Shown: one piece after another, positions 56,414 to 64,000 of the stretch | Layout of the letters: the number at the start of each line of letters is the position of its first letter | Numbering within the stretch: position 1 is the first letter of the stretch | Assembly (NCBI RefSeq): GCF_030295385.1 | Contig: NZ_AP027079.1 | Coordinates: 2,914,001 to 2,978,000 of the forward strand | DNA from: Geothrix oryzae | Lineage (GTDB): Bacteria; Acidobacteriota; Holophagae; Holophagales; Holophagaceae | Length of the DNA stretch: 64,000 bases | Reading direction: 5' to 3' | Position numbers and translations under genes: made by a program | The notes under the pieces: model-generated | Database searches by the model: none | What the model was told of the DNA's origin: nothing | Seen by the model: only the letters and a program-made list of their open reading frames with translations

Positions 56414-56429
56414 AGACGATCGATCGTCT
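56414..56429. promoter_or_regulatory. AGACGATCGATCGTCT perfect palindrome between ppk and rplY
   Basis: A 16-bp perfect palindrome lies about 55 bases upstream of the ppk start in the shared divergent region. It is a candidate operator or regulator binding site for ppk. A possible rplY promoter (TTGTTT-N17-AGAATC) lies a little downstream at about 56446-56474. Confidence 0.45.
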
Positions 56430-56579
56430 CGCCCGAACAACTTCCTTTGTTTTCGGGGCTTTTTCGGGCAGAATCGATGGTTCGGCCCTCCACGGGGAGG
56501 ATCCGTACGGTCCGCCCGGACCCATCACCAACGAGAGGGCAGCCAGGCCCATGCCGGGGCTGCCAGGTAGGAGGAACCC

Positions 56580-57221
56580 ATGTCCCAGGAAGTCCTGATC
56601 GTCCCCAAGCGCGAAACCTTCGGCAAGGCCGCCATCCGCGACCTGAAGAAGAGCGGCATGATCCCGGCCGTGGTCTACGGCCTGAACGAGCCCCCCATCG
56701 CCATCGCCATCAGCCCGAAGGCCGTGGCCCGCGTGCTGGCCAGCGACGCCGGCATGAACTCCGTGATGTTCCTCCAGCGCGAGGGCACCGACATCAAGCG
56801 CCATGTGATCATCAAGGATCTGCAGCGCGATCCCATCACCAGCCGCCTGCGCCATGTCGACTTCATGCGCGTGGACATGACCCACAAGGTGCGCGTGAAG
56901 GTGCCCGTGCGCCTGGTCGGCACCTCCATCGGCGTGAAGAGCATGGGCGGCGTCCTCGACTTCACCCACCGCGAGATCGAGATCGAGTGCCTCCCCAGCA
57001 TCATCCCCGGCCACATCGATGTGGATGTGAGCAACCTCAACATCGGCGATAGCATCCGCTTCGAGCAGATCGCCCTTGTGCCGAACATCGTCCTCATCGG
57101 CGACGCCCACCAGACGGTCTGCTCCGTCCGCGGCAAGGCCCCCGAGGAGGAAGTTGCCGCCGCCCCCGCCGCCGCCGAGCCCGAGGTGGCCAAGAAGGGC
57201 AAGAAGGAAGAGAAGAAGTAG
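56580..57221 (+). CDS. rplY: 50S ribosomal protein L25/Ctc
   Basis: A 213-residue long-form L25 (Ctc/TL5 type), which binds 5S rRNA. The N-terminal L25 domain (MSQEVLIVPKRETFGKAAIR, AVVYGLNEPP) is followed by a C-terminal TL5 beta domain (VKVPVRLVGTSIGVKSMGG) and a Lys/Ala-rich tail. GGAGGAACCC precedes the ATG. It is followed by a clear intrinsic terminator. pth lies downstream after two other genes, the rplY-pth link being common. Confidence 0.94.
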   Translation: MSQEVLIVPKRETFGKAAIRDLKKSGMIPAVVYGLNEPPIAIAISPKAVARVLASDAGMNSVMFLQREGTDIKRHVIIKDLQRDPITSRLRHVDFMRVDMTHKVRVKVPVRLVGTSIGVKSMGGVLDFTHREIEIECLPSIIPGHIDVDVSNLNIGDSIRFEQIALVPNIVLIGDAHQTVCSVRGKAPEEEVAAAPAAAEPEVAKKGKKEEKK

Positions 57222-57234
57222 TTCTAGATCCCCC

Positions 57235-57267
57235 AAAAAACGGGCGCCTCGCGGTGCCCGTTTTTTT
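57235..57267 (+). terminator. Rho-independent terminator of rplY
   Basis: CGGGCGCC-TCGC-GGTGCCCG forms an 8-bp stem (one mismatch) with a seven-T tract and an A-run on the other side, so it may work in both directions. Confidence 0.88.
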
Positions 57268-57273
57268 GGGCTT

Positions 57274-57301
57274 GACTGAAAGTAACTACTTACTTACAGT
57301 C
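57274..57301. promoter_or_regulatory. TetR operator: 12-bp arms around CTAC, directly upstream of tetR
   Basis: GACTGAAAGTAA (57274-57285) and TTACTTACAGTC (57290-57301) are inverted repeats matching at 11 of 12 positions, separated by four bases. It ends 5 bases before the TetR start, overlapping a TTGACT -35-like element at 57273. Autorepression by the adjacent TetR protein is very likely. Confidence 0.7.
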
Positions 57302-57306
57302 GAACC

Positions 57307-57900
57307 ATGGCCCGATCGCCCCTGGAACTCACCCCCAAGCGCACCGAAATCGCCGATGCCGCCCTTCGCATCATCGGTGAGCGGGGCATCGCCGCCCTGA
57401 CCACGAACGCCCTGGCCCAGGAACTGGGCGTGAGCAGCGGCGCCCCCTTCCGCCACTTCGCGGATCGCAGCGAGATCCTGGAGGCCGTGGCCCTCCGGGT
57501 GGAGGAATTGATCCTCGAAACCTTCCCCCCCGACACGGACCCGCCCCTCCAGCGGCTGCTGGCCCTGCTCCGGGCCCGGGCACAGGTGATCGGCGGCCGT
57601 CAGGGCATCGGGCGCCTCATGCTCTCGGAGCAGTTCGCCATGGCGCTGCCGGATCCGGCCGCCCGGCGCCTCCGGGGTCTCGTCACCCGGACCCGGGCCT
57701 TCCTCCTCGCGGCGCTGGAGGCCGCCCAGGCCCAGGGGGCCATCCGGTCGGACCTCACCTCCAAGGCCCTGCTGCCCGTGGTCTTCGGTGTCCTCATGAA
57801 CCTGGTCTTCTCCCAGGCCACGGGGGGGGCCCGCAGCGCCGAGGCCGACGAAGCCTGCGACACCCTCCTCGTCCTCCTGGGTCCCCCGCCCGTCCCTTGA
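57307..57900 (+). CDS. TetR family transcriptional regulator
   Basis: A 197-residue regulator. The helix-turn-helix is AALTTNALAQELGVSSGAPFRHF, with the preceding RTEIADAALRIIGERG. The C-terminal ligand domain contains no recognised signature. It is preceded by an obvious operator and followed by the DUF6448-type gene 32 bases downstream, which it may control. Ligand unknown. Confidence 0.9.
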   Translation: MARSPLELTPKRTEIADAALRIIGERGIAALTTNALAQELGVSSGAPFRHFADRSEILEAVALRVEELILETFPPDTDPPLQRLLALLRARAQVIGGRQGIGRLMLSEQFAMALPDPAARRLRGLVTRTRAFLLAALEAAQAQGAIRSDLTSKALLPVVFGVLMNLVFSQATGGARSAEADEACDTLLVLLGPPPVP

Positions 57901-57932
57901 GCCCCTACGGTCCTCCGCACGAAAGGAACGCC

Positions 57933-58550
57933 ATGCGACTATCCCCTCTTCCCGCGCTGTTGGCCGCCGCCCTGCTGGGCCTCTCCGCCTGGCCACTCCA
58001 GGCCCATTGCGACGCCCTCGACGGCCCCGTGGTCGTGGCCGCCCGGAAGGCCCTCGCCAAGGGCGAGGCGGGCCCGGTCCTGGTCTGGGTGAAACCGGAC
58101 GACGAGCCCCAGATCCGCGCCGCCTTCGCGCGCACCCTCGCCGTCCGCGCCCTCGGGACCGAGGCCAAGGACCTGGCCGACGCCTATTTCTTCGAGACCC
58201 TCGTCCGGGTCCACCGCGCGGGCGAAGGCGCTCCCTACACGGGCCTCAAGCCCGCGGGCCTGGACCTCGGCCCCGCCATCCCCGCCGCCGACAAGGCCCT
58301 GGCCTCCGGCGACTTGAAGCCTGTGTTCGATCTCATGCACGGCGTCCTCAAGCCCGGCCTCGAGGCCCGCTTCAAACAAGCCCGCGCGACCCGGGGCCAG
58401 GCATCAGCGGACCTGGCGGAGGGCCGCCAGGCCGTGGCCGCCTATGTGGACTTCCTCCACTATGTGGACGGCGCCTACCGCGCGGCGGCCGGCGGCGCCC
58501 ATGCCGAGACCGCCGAGGCTCCCAAGGCCGAGTCCCACCACCAGCACTGA
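57933..58550 (+). CDS. DUF6448 family protein, exported
   Basis: A 205-residue protein with signal peptide MRLSPLPALLAAALLGLSAWPLQA. The mature start HCDALDGPVVVAARKALAKG and the ELADA/YFFETLVRVHRAGEGAPYTGLKPAG blocks match DUF6448, a family of small periplasmic proteins rich in conserved His, Asp and Glu. The C-terminus HHQH may bind metal. It is downstream of the TetR gene. Function unknown. Confidence 0.72.
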   Translation: MRLSPLPALLAAALLGLSAWPLQAHCDALDGPVVVAARKALAKGEAGPVLVWVKPDDEPQIRAAFARTLAVRALGTEAKDLADAYFFETLVRVHRAGEGAPYTGLKPAGLDLGPAIPAADKALASGDLKPVFDLMHGVLKPGLEARFKQARATRGQASADLAEGRQAVAAYVDFLHYVDGAYRAAAGGAHAETAEAPKAESHHQH

Positions 58551-58640
58551 GTGTGAAGGTCCCTTCCCCGGGTGGGCGCCTTGCGGCGCCCACCGCGTTT
58601 GCTGAAGACTGGGACCTCACGACTCGGGATGCATCAGCTC

Positions 58641-59249
58641 ATGTGGACCTTGGTACCCCTCGGAAATCCGGGCCCTGACTACCAGGACACCCGTCACAAC
58701 CTCGGCCGCCTGCTGCTGCAGCGCTGGATGGCGGACCGGAATCTGGCTCCGGCGCCCTCGAGACGGTTCCCCTCCGGCGCCCTCTATCCCCTGACGGACC
58801 GCCTGCAGGCCCTGGTCCCCAACACCTACATGAACCTCTCGGGCGAGGCCTGCGCCCAGGCGGAGAGCGCCGGGATCTACCCCCGCCGCCTGATCCTGCT
58901 CTACGACGACAAGGACCTGCCCCTGGGCACGGGCCGCTTCCGCCTGAACGGCTCGGATGGCGGTCACAACGGCCTGCGTTCGGTCTTCGAGTGCCTGGGC
59001 ACCCAGGACATCGCCCGCCTGCGCCTGGGCATCGGGCCCTTCCAGCGGCCCCTCGTGGATTTCGTGCTTGGACACTGGACCGACCCCGAATGGGAGCGCA
59101 TCGAGGCCCAGGACGCGCCCTTCGCCCGCTTCCTGGAACGGCTGGGCGCCACCGAGGACCTGGGCGGTCTGGCGAACCAGGTGAATCCGGCGGAGTTCTG
59201 GGGGCAGTCGGGGAACCCGGGCCCGGGGTCCGGAGACGAAACCGCTTGA
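58641..59249 (+). CDS. pth: Peptidyl-tRNA hydrolase
   Basis: A 202-residue hydrolase that releases peptides from peptidyl-tRNA dropped off the ribosome. Signature LVPLGNPGPDYQDTRHNLG (catalytic His), the NTYMNLSGE block and the DDKDLPLGTGRFRLNGSDGG loop are intact. The ATG at MWTLVPLG matches the usual short N-terminus better than the upstream ones. The usual rplY link is conserved nearby. Confidence 0.92.
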   Translation: MWTLVPLGNPGPDYQDTRHNLGRLLLQRWMADRNLAPAPSRRFPSGALYPLTDRLQALVPNTYMNLSGEACAQAESAGIYPRRLILLYDDKDLPLGTGRFRLNGSDGGHNGLRSVFECLGTQDIARLRLGIGPFQRPLVDFVLGHWTDPEWERIEAQDAPFARFLERLGATEDLGGLANQVNPAEFWGQSGNPGPGSGDETA

Positions 59250-59459
59250 ACCGGAGCGACCGCCCCGCCCCCAGCGGTCCAAAGTCAAAACAAGGGCGCG
59301 ACCCGCAGGGCCGTCGCAGGAAGCCGCACCTCCAGACTCCAGACTTTCCATTGATCTCCAAGCCTTTCCACGCGAAACTGTTCCTTCGCGTCCTCCGCTG
59401 GAGGGCTCTTCCTTGCTCCCTGGAATCCATAGGGGGCTTCACATCCACAAGGAGGACAG

Positions 59460-59849
59460 ATGCGTCATTACGAGACCATCTTCATCGCCTCCCCCACGCT
59501 GACGGACGAGCAGAGCGATGAGCTCGTCAAGCAGTTCGAGGGGATCATTGCCGAGCAGGGTGGCGAGCTGCTCAAGACCGACAAGTGGGGCCGCAAGAAG
59601 CTGGCCTACGAAGTCCAGAAGTTCAGCGAGGGCTACTACACGCTCTTCGAGATGAACGCCGGACCCGACCTCATCGCCGAGCTCGAGCGCCGCTTCCGCA
59701 ACCACGATTCGGTCATCAAGTACCTGAGCGTCCGCATGGACGAGGCCGAAAAGGCCGCGGGTCGCGCCAAGCAGCGCATCGAGCGCGAAGCCAAGCGCAA
59801 GGCCCAGGCCGGGATCAAGGAACGCTCCGCTGAAGAGGTGATGGGATGA
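59460..59849 (+). CDS. rpsF: 30S ribosomal protein S6
   Basis: A 129-residue S6. The start [18 protein letters not shown], then [11 protein letters not shown] and the Lys/Arg-rich C-terminal tail are typical. AAGGAGGACAG precedes the ATG. S6 pairs with S18 on the 30S platform and their genes overlap here (ATGA). In some bacteria the S6:S18 complex represses its own leader; a hairpin leader was not identified with confidence. Confidence 0.95.
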   Translation: MRHYETIFIASPTLTDEQSDELVKQFEGIIAEQGGELLKTDKWGRKKLAYEVQKFSEGYYTLFEMNAGPDLIAELERRFRNHDSVIKYLSVRMDEAEKAAGRAKQRIEREAKRKAQAGIKERSAEEVMG

Positions 59850-60112
59850 AGCGCCGCGCCGATGCCAAGAAGGGCAAGCCCAAGAAGAAGAAGGCCTTTG
59901 GGGGACGACGCGCCAAGTTCTGCAAGTTCTGCGTCGAGAAGTCCCTCATGATCGACTACAAGGATGTGAAGACCCTCCAGGCCTTCACCCCCGAGCGCGG
60001 CAAGGTGCTGCCCCGCCGCACCAGCGGTGTGTGCGCCGTCCACCAGCGCGCCCTTGTGGAAGCCATCAAGCGCGCCCGCAACATCGCGCTGCTCCCCTTC
60101 GCCACGGATTAG
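59846..60112 (+). CDS. rpsR: 30S ribosomal protein S18
   Basis: An 88-residue S18 with a long basic N-terminal extension ([20 protein letters not shown]) and the core [20 protein letters not shown] and the [22 protein letters not shown] signature. Two cysteines in KFCKFC near residue 26 and one in GVCAVH suggest a zinc-type site (C+ form). It overlaps rpsF by four bases. The usual rplI/ssb neighbours are absent here, and a strong terminator follows. Confidence 0.95.
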   Translation: MKRRADAKKGKPKKKKAFGGRRAKFCKFCVEKSLMIDYKDVKTLQAFTPERGKVLPRRTSGVCAVHQRALVEAIKRARNIALLPFATD

Positions 60113-60130
60113 TCCGAGGCGCTGAATGGC

Positions 60131-60163
60131 GAAAAAGCGGGGGCTCCGGCCCCCGCTTTTTCG
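60131..60163 (+). terminator. Rho-independent terminator of rpsF-rpsR
   Basis: AAAAAGCGGGGGC-TCC-GGCCCCCGCTTTTT: a long GC stem flanked by A and T runs, likely bidirectional. Confidence 0.88.
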
Positions 60164-60207
60164 TAAAGAGAGAAGGTGAGCCGGGCTAAATGGTTTCGCT
60201 CAACCCG

Positions 60208-60238
60208 CAAAAAAGCGGGGGCCGGAGCCCCCGCTTTT
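60208..60238 (-). terminator. Terminator of dctA, mirror copy of the rpsR terminator
   Basis: AAAAAAGCGGGGGCCGGAGCCCCCGCTTTT is the reverse complement of the rpsR terminator apart from flanking runs. It sits at the 3' end of the minus-strand dctA gene. The two copies face each other about 50 bases apart. Confidence 0.85.
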
Positions 60239-60255
60239 CATCCAGACCTGAAGGC

Positions 60256-61569
60256 CTACTCCATCTCGTTGGCCAGGACGGGGATCTCGGCCACGGGGGC
60301 GGCAGCGGCCTCGGCGGGCTTGCCGAGGGTGGCGTGGAACTTGTCCCAGTCCAGCTCCTTCTCCCAGCTGGCCATCACGACGGCGGCGATGCAGTTGCCG
60401 ATGTGGTTGGTGATGGCACGGGCCTCGGACATGAACTTGTCGATGCCGAGGATGAGGGCCATGCCAGCCACGGGGATGCCGGGAACCACCGCCAGGGTGG
60501 CGGCCAGGGTGATGAACCCGGAGCCGGTGACGCCGGCGGCCCCCTTGCTGGTGATCATCGCCACCACGAGGATGCCCATCTGCTGGCCCAGCGTGAGCTC
60601 GATGCCCAGCGCCTGGGCGATGAAGAGCGACGCCAGCGTCATGTAGATGTTCGTGCCGTCCAGGTTGAACGAGTAGCCGGTGGGGATCACCAGCCCGACG
60701 ATGGACTTGGAGAGGCCCAGCTTCTCCATCTTCTCCATCAGGGGGATCAGTGCGGACTCGGAAGAGCTGGTGGCCATGACCAGCAGGAGCTCGTCCTTGA
60801 TGTAGCCCACCACCTTGAAGATGTTGAAGCCCGCCAGCCGCGCGATGAGCCCGAGCACCAGGAAGATGAAGACGGCGCAGGTCGCGTAGAAGAGGAAGAT
60901 GAGCTGCGCCATGGGGATCAGCGACTTCAGGCCGAACTTGCCGATGGTGTAGGCGATGGCGGCGCCGGCGCCGATGGGGGCGAGGTAGAGGATCTGGTGC
61001 ATGACGCCGAAGAACATCTTGCTGACATTCTCCAGGAAGCCGATGAGGGGCGCCTTGTGCTTCTCGCTGAGGGCCGCGACGGAGAACCCGAGCAGCACGG
61101 AGATCAACAGCACCTGTAGGATGTCGCCATCGGTGAAGGCGCTGAACATCGTCTTGGGGATCATCTTCAGGAGGTGATCCGTGATGGTCAGGTGCTGCGC
61201 CTGGGCGACATAGCCAGCCACCAGCTTGGGATCGAGCTTGGAGGGGTCGGCGTGGAAGCTCCGGCCGGGCCCGAACACATTGGCCATGACGAGGCCGATC
61301 ACCAGCGCCAGCGTGCTGACGATCTCGAAGTACAGGATGGCCTTCCCGCCCACGCGCCCGGCCTTCTTGATGCTTCCGGAGCCCGCGATGCCCAGCACCA
61401 CGCTGCAGAGGATCACCGGCGGGATGAGCATCTTGATGAGGGCGATGAAGCCGTCGGCCAGGGGCTGCATTTTCACGGCCACGCTGGGGTAGAAGTGCCC
61501 CAGCAGCGCGCCGAGAACGATCATGAGCGCGACCCAGTTGTACAGTTTTGAAGCAGCTCGCTTGAACAT
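60256..61569 (-). CDS. dctA: C4-dicarboxylate:cation symporter DctA
   Basis: A 437-residue glutamate/aspartate-type (DAACS) symporter for succinate, fumarate and malate. Eight membrane segments, the serine-rich VMATSSSESALIPLME, the GYSFNLDGTNIYMTLA block and the SKGAAGVTGSGF loop are intact. It is preceded upstream (by transcription) by the response regulator gene and its sensor, so induction by dicarboxylates is expected. The start MFKRAASKLYNWVAL is used. Together with the isocitrate lyase system it fits growth on organic acids. Confidence 0.95.
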   Translation of the reverse strand: MFKRAASKLYNWVALMIVLGALLGHFYPSVAVKMQPLADGFIALIKMLIPPVILCSVVLGIAGSGSIKKAGRVGGKAILYFEIVSTLALVIGLVMANVFGPGRSFHADPSKLDPKLVAGYVAQAQHLTITDHLLKMIPKTMFSAFTDGDILQVLLISVLLGFSVAALSEKHKAPLIGFLENVSKMFFGVMHQILYLAPIGAGAAIAYTIGKFGLKSLIPMAQLIFLFYATCAVFIFLVLGLIARLAGFNIFKVVGYIKDELLLVMATSSSESALIPLMEKMEKLGLSKSIVGLVIPTGYSFNLDGTNIYMTLASLFIAQALGIELTLGQQMGILVVAMITSKGAAGVTGSGFITLAATLAVVPGIPVAGMALILGIDKFMSEARAITNHIGNCIAAVVMASWEKELDWDKFHATLGKPAEAAAAPVAEIPVLANEME

Positions 61570-61774
61570 GTGGATGGTCCTTTCAGAAGATCCAGGCATG
61601 GGTGATAGGCGGCCCCGATGAGGCCGGATGGAAACGCGGTGGGAAAGATGCCGGAGGTCGAGGCGAAGACCGGGGAGGGCCCCGATTGCCGAGCAGGCGC
61701 ACTGCTCACATGACCGACGGGTAGGTTTCCCAATTCTGAATGGCCCGGACGGGGCACGGCCGTTCTGGAAGTTG

Positions 61775-61785
61775 ATTCCGGGAAT
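61775..61785. promoter_or_regulatory. ATTCCGGGAAT palindrome in the dctA upstream gap
   Basis: An 11-base palindrome within the 249-base gap before dctA. It could be the DctR-like regulator site, but the match is short and unsupported by an alignment. No other clear feature was seen in the gap apart from a GAGCAG-N5-CTGCTC stem near 61688. Confidence 0.3.
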
Positions 61786-61818
61786 TGGAACTTTTGAAAG
61801 CGAAGCCTGGGAAGCGGC

Positions 61819-62535
61819 TCACAAGAACCGCTGGGCCTCCCGCAGGTAGGCCTTCTGAAGCTGGAAGCGGTGGACCGGGCGCCCGCCCGTGCCGTATCCG
61901 GGTTCCATGCGCAGCACTTTCAGCGTGCCGAGGAATTCGAAGTACTTCCGCACGGAAACCCTGGAGATGCCCACCTGCTGGCCGATCTCCTCGGCGGTGA
62001 ACCAGGGGGACTGCTCCGGCCACGCGCCGATGGCCTTCAGCACCTTGTCCAGAGTGTTCCGGTCGAGCCCCTTGGGAAGCCCCTCTGCCTTCCGGTCCTC
62101 CAGGGGCCGCCGGCCCAGGCGCCGGTCCAGCGCGCTCTGGTCCAGGCTCTCCCCGCGCCGGATCATGTGCCGGGTCTCGCGGTAGTGTTCGAGCGCCTGC
62201 TTGAGACGCTCGAACTCGAAGGGCTTGATGAGGTAGTCCACCGCACCCAGCTTCAGGGCCCGGTCGATGGTCGCCGTGTCTCGGGCGGCGGTCACGAAGA
62301 TCACATCCGCATCCAGGGCCTGCCTCCGGATTTCACGCATGAGGTCGATGCCACTCTGCCCGGGCATGAAAATGTCCAGCAGCAGCAGGTCCACCGGACG
62401 CTCCTGGAGCAGCGCCAGTGCCTCGGGGGCGCTGCGCACGGACGCCACGATCTCGAAGCCGCCCATCCGGCTCAGGTACATCCGGTTCAGCTCCGCCACC
62501 ATCGGATCGTCTTCGACCAACAGCACCCGGATCAT
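61819..62535 (-). CDS. Response regulator of the DcuR/CitB type
   Basis: A 238-residue regulator. The receiver domain has the phosphoacceptor LLLDIFMPG (Asp54), acidic pair EDD and LIKPF (Lys104). The C-terminal DNA-binding domain (about 165-215; EEIGQQVGISRVSVRKYFEFLG) is of the CitT/DcuR type. Its start overlaps the sensor stop by four bases (ATGA). It would activate dctA in response to dicarboxylates. Confidence 0.92.
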   Translation of the reverse strand: MIRVLLVEDDPMVAELNRMYLSRMGGFEIVASVRSAPEALALLQERPVDLLLLDIFMPGQSGIDLMREIRRQALDADVIFVTAARDTATIDRALKLGAVDYLIKPFEFERLKQALEHYRETRHMIRRGESLDQSALDRRLGRRPLEDRKAEGLPKGLDRNTLDKVLKAIGAWPEQSPWFTAEEIGQQVGISRVSVRKYFEFLGTLKVLRMEPGYGTGGRPVHRFQLQKAYLREAQRFL

Positions 62536-64000
62536 GGTTCCTCCCCCGGAAACAGGTTCAGTGAGGCGGTGAAGACCGCGCCCCCCTCCTCCCGGTTCCG
62601 GCCCACCAGCCGGCCACCCCGGGCCTCAATGGTTCGGGCGGCCTGCCACAGCCCGAAGCCGCGGTTCTCGCCCTTGGTGGAGAACCCCAGCGTGAAGGCT
62701 CGGGCCAGGACCTCCTCGGGCAGGCCGGGGCCGCTGTCCTGGACGGACAGGTGCAGCTGGGTGCCCTCCGGCCGGAGGGAGACCTGGATCTCCCGGCGGG
62801 GTCCTTCTCCGATGGCCTCGACCGCGTTCTCCAGCAGGTTGCCGAGGACCGTGACGAGGTCATGGGAGACCGAATCGTCCGGGCAGGGGGGTAGTGAGGC
62901 GTCCTGATCCAAGGTCATGAGGATGTTCTGCTCGCGCGTCGACGAGAAGCGGGCGAGCAGGAAGCCCGCGACGACGGGATCCTTGATCCGCTGGACCACG
63001 AAGCCCACCTCGTCATCCAGCCGGCCGGCCACGCCGGTGATGAAGGTCTTGAGCCGCTCGTACTCCTCCAGCCGCACCAGACCGAGGATCACATGCAGCT
63101 TGTTCATGAACTCGTGGGTCTGGGCCCGGAGGGCATCGGCATAGAAGCGGACCCCCGTCAGCTGCTCCGCCAGCCGGTTCATCTCCGTGATGTCGCGGAA
63201 AGTGGCCAGGGCCCCGGTGATGCGCCCCTCGACCACCACCGGGACCCGGTTCGTCAGGATCTTCAGTCCCAGGATGTCGCCCTCCTGGTCGTACTCCGCC
63301 TGCCCTGTCTCGATCACGGTGCGGAGCCTCGAGCTGGGGAGGACCTCTTCGACCGGATGGCCCACCAGCTCGCCGCGGCTCCCCGCCAGCGCGAACAGCC
63401 GCAGGGCCTCCTCGTTGACGATGGTGACCACCAGGTCCCGGTTCACCCCGATGATGCCCTCCCGCACCGAATGCAGCATGGCGCTGCGCTGCTGAAGCAG
63501 GGTCGAGATCTCCTGGGGCTCCATCCCCAGGAGGATCTTCTTGATCCGGCCCGCGAGGTACATGGCACCCAGGATCCCTGCCGCGAAGCCGATGATCCCC
63601 CCCAGGACGATGCGCTTCCGCACGCTCACGACCGTGCGGTCCACGCCCGACTGGAGGATGCCCACGGCCACGGCCCCCACCTGCCGGTCCCCCTTCCATA
63701 CGGGCGTGAAGGCCCGCAGGGAGATGCCCAGCGTGCCCTTGGCGACGGACAGGTAGGAGCGTCCCTGGTAGACGCCCGCATCATCCCCGCCGGCGAACCG
63801 GGCACCGAGGAGCGCGCGGTTGGGGTGCGAGAGCCGCAACCCAGTCATGTCGATGACCACGACATAGTCCACGCCGGCCTCGGTCCGGATGCGTTCGGCG
63901 TAGGCCTGCACCTCGTCCGGGGGACGGAGGCCCGCCAGGCCATCGCGCACCACCTCGGCCTCGGCCGTGATCCGGGACAGCAGGATGACCTTGTCGCCCA
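62532..64000 (-). CDS. Sensor histidine kinase of the DcuS/CitA type (partial)
   Basis: At least 489 residues; the N-terminus is beyond the window edge. An extracytoplasmic PDC/Cache-like sensor domain (VVIDMTGLRLSHPNRALLGARF) is followed by a membrane segment (about residue 118-135 of the visible part), a PAS domain, and the kinase core: HEFMNKLHVILGLVRL (phospho-His), NLLENAVEAI (N box), SGPGLPEEV and GFGLW. It belongs to the DcuS/CitA/DctS type that senses C4-dicarboxylates or citrate. It overlaps the response regulator gene. Confidence 0.92.
   Translation of the reverse strand, partial: GDKVILLSRITAEAEVVRDGLAGLRPPDEVQAYAERIRTEAGVDYVVVIDMTGLRLSHPNRALLGARFAGGDDAGVYQGRSYLSVAKGTLGISLRAFTPVWKGDRQVGAVAVGILQSGVDRTVVSVRKRIVLGGIIGFAAGILGAMYLAGRIKKILLGMEPQEISTLLQQRSAMLHSVREGIIGVNRDLVVTIVNEEALRLFALAGSRGELVGHPVEEVLPSSRLRTVIETGQAEYDQEGDILGLKILTNRVPVVVEGRITGALATFRDITEMNRLAEQLTGVRFYADALRAQTHEFMNKLHVILGLVRLEEYERLKTFITGVAGRLDDEVGFVVQRIKDPVVAGFLLARFSSTREQNILMTLDQDASLPPCPDDSVSHDLVTVLGNLLENAVEAIGEGPRREIQVSLRPEGTQLHLSVQDSGPGLPEEVLARAFTLGFSTKGENRGFGLWQAARTIEARGGRLVGRNREEGGAVFTASLNLFPGEEP

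Noticed and set aside
54228-57236. A 1002-codon frame extending ppk upstream across rplY
   Set aside because: The additional 290 residues are antisense to rplY and unlike any Ppk1; the GTG start at 56360 with its ribosome site gives normal length and the conserved N-terminus.
59250-59459. S6:S18 autoregulatory leader before rpsF
   Set aside because: The leader could hold such a motif, but I could not identify the conserved stem and loop confidently by eye.

Overview
This is a GC-rich bacterial chromosome segment with dense, mostly short-spaced genes and no sign of a plasmid, prophage, insertion sequence or CRISPR array. The backbone is universal bacterial core genes (rpoBC, ribosomal proteins, nusG, secE, tuf, purM, frr, pth, ppk). 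The combination of class-A-type house-keeping order, a glyoxylate-cycle isocitrate lyase with a divergent RamB/ScfR-type regulator, a DctA/DcuS-like C4-dicarboxylate system and protein sequences of the Holophagae type suggests an Acidobacteriota (Geothrix/Holophaga-like) organism. That assignment is an inference from recognition, not proven here.

Layout. 1-11150, minus strand: a translation/transcription super-operon read leftward, starting at a plausible promoter near 11120-11147: tRNA-Tyr, tRNA-Gly, tRNA-Thr, tuf, rpmG, tRNA-Trp, secE, nusG, rplK, rplA, rplJ, rplL, rpoB, rpoC (cut by the window edge). Two stem-loops interrupt it, between rplK and rplA and between rplL and rpoB, where expression of the parts could be tuned. 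RpoB carries a roughly 65-residue insertion with four cysteine pairs. 11144-16285: rlmB, a FadL-like outer membrane protein, a small membrane protein, a sensor kinase with a Cys-rich PAS region, a TauE/SafE permease and frr. 16378-20150: an alpha/beta hydrolase, then aceA and its probable regulator, divergently arranged. 20226-26995: assorted metabolism and envelope genes (acyltransferase, purM, two Ala-rich unknowns, folE, small membrane proteins). 26996-27715 is a conspicuously AT-rich patch with one foreign-looking gene. 27716-36505: accessory genes (lipoprotein, cupin, GH5-like hydrolase, CPBP protease, ArsR/SRPBCC pair, DoxX, FMN reductase, class A beta-lactamase). 36673-38921: an oxidative-stress cluster (rubrerythrin, DUF3501, Dps, superoxide dismutase).

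40789-46625, minus strand: a large arsenic-resistance locus in two units. Unit 1 (read first) is arsR, a Cys-tailed AhpD-like protein, acr3, a rhodanese-like protein, arsN and arsC, with several ATGA overlaps. Unit 2 is a second arsR, arsM, a DUF318/ArsP-type permease and a small thioredoxin-like protein. Together they would sense arsenite, reduce arsenate, export arsenite, methylate it and move or detoxify the organic products. The AhpD-like protein, whose redox CxxC has become AxxA and which has gained a seven-cysteine tail, is the most novel-looking element in the window. 46737-64000: an M28 peptidase, a potassium channel/antiporter operon, a lone PstS-like lipoprotein, mrp, ppk, rplY, a TetR gene with a clear operator, pth, rpsF-rpsR with mirrored terminators, and dctA with its two-component system (sensor cut by the window edge).
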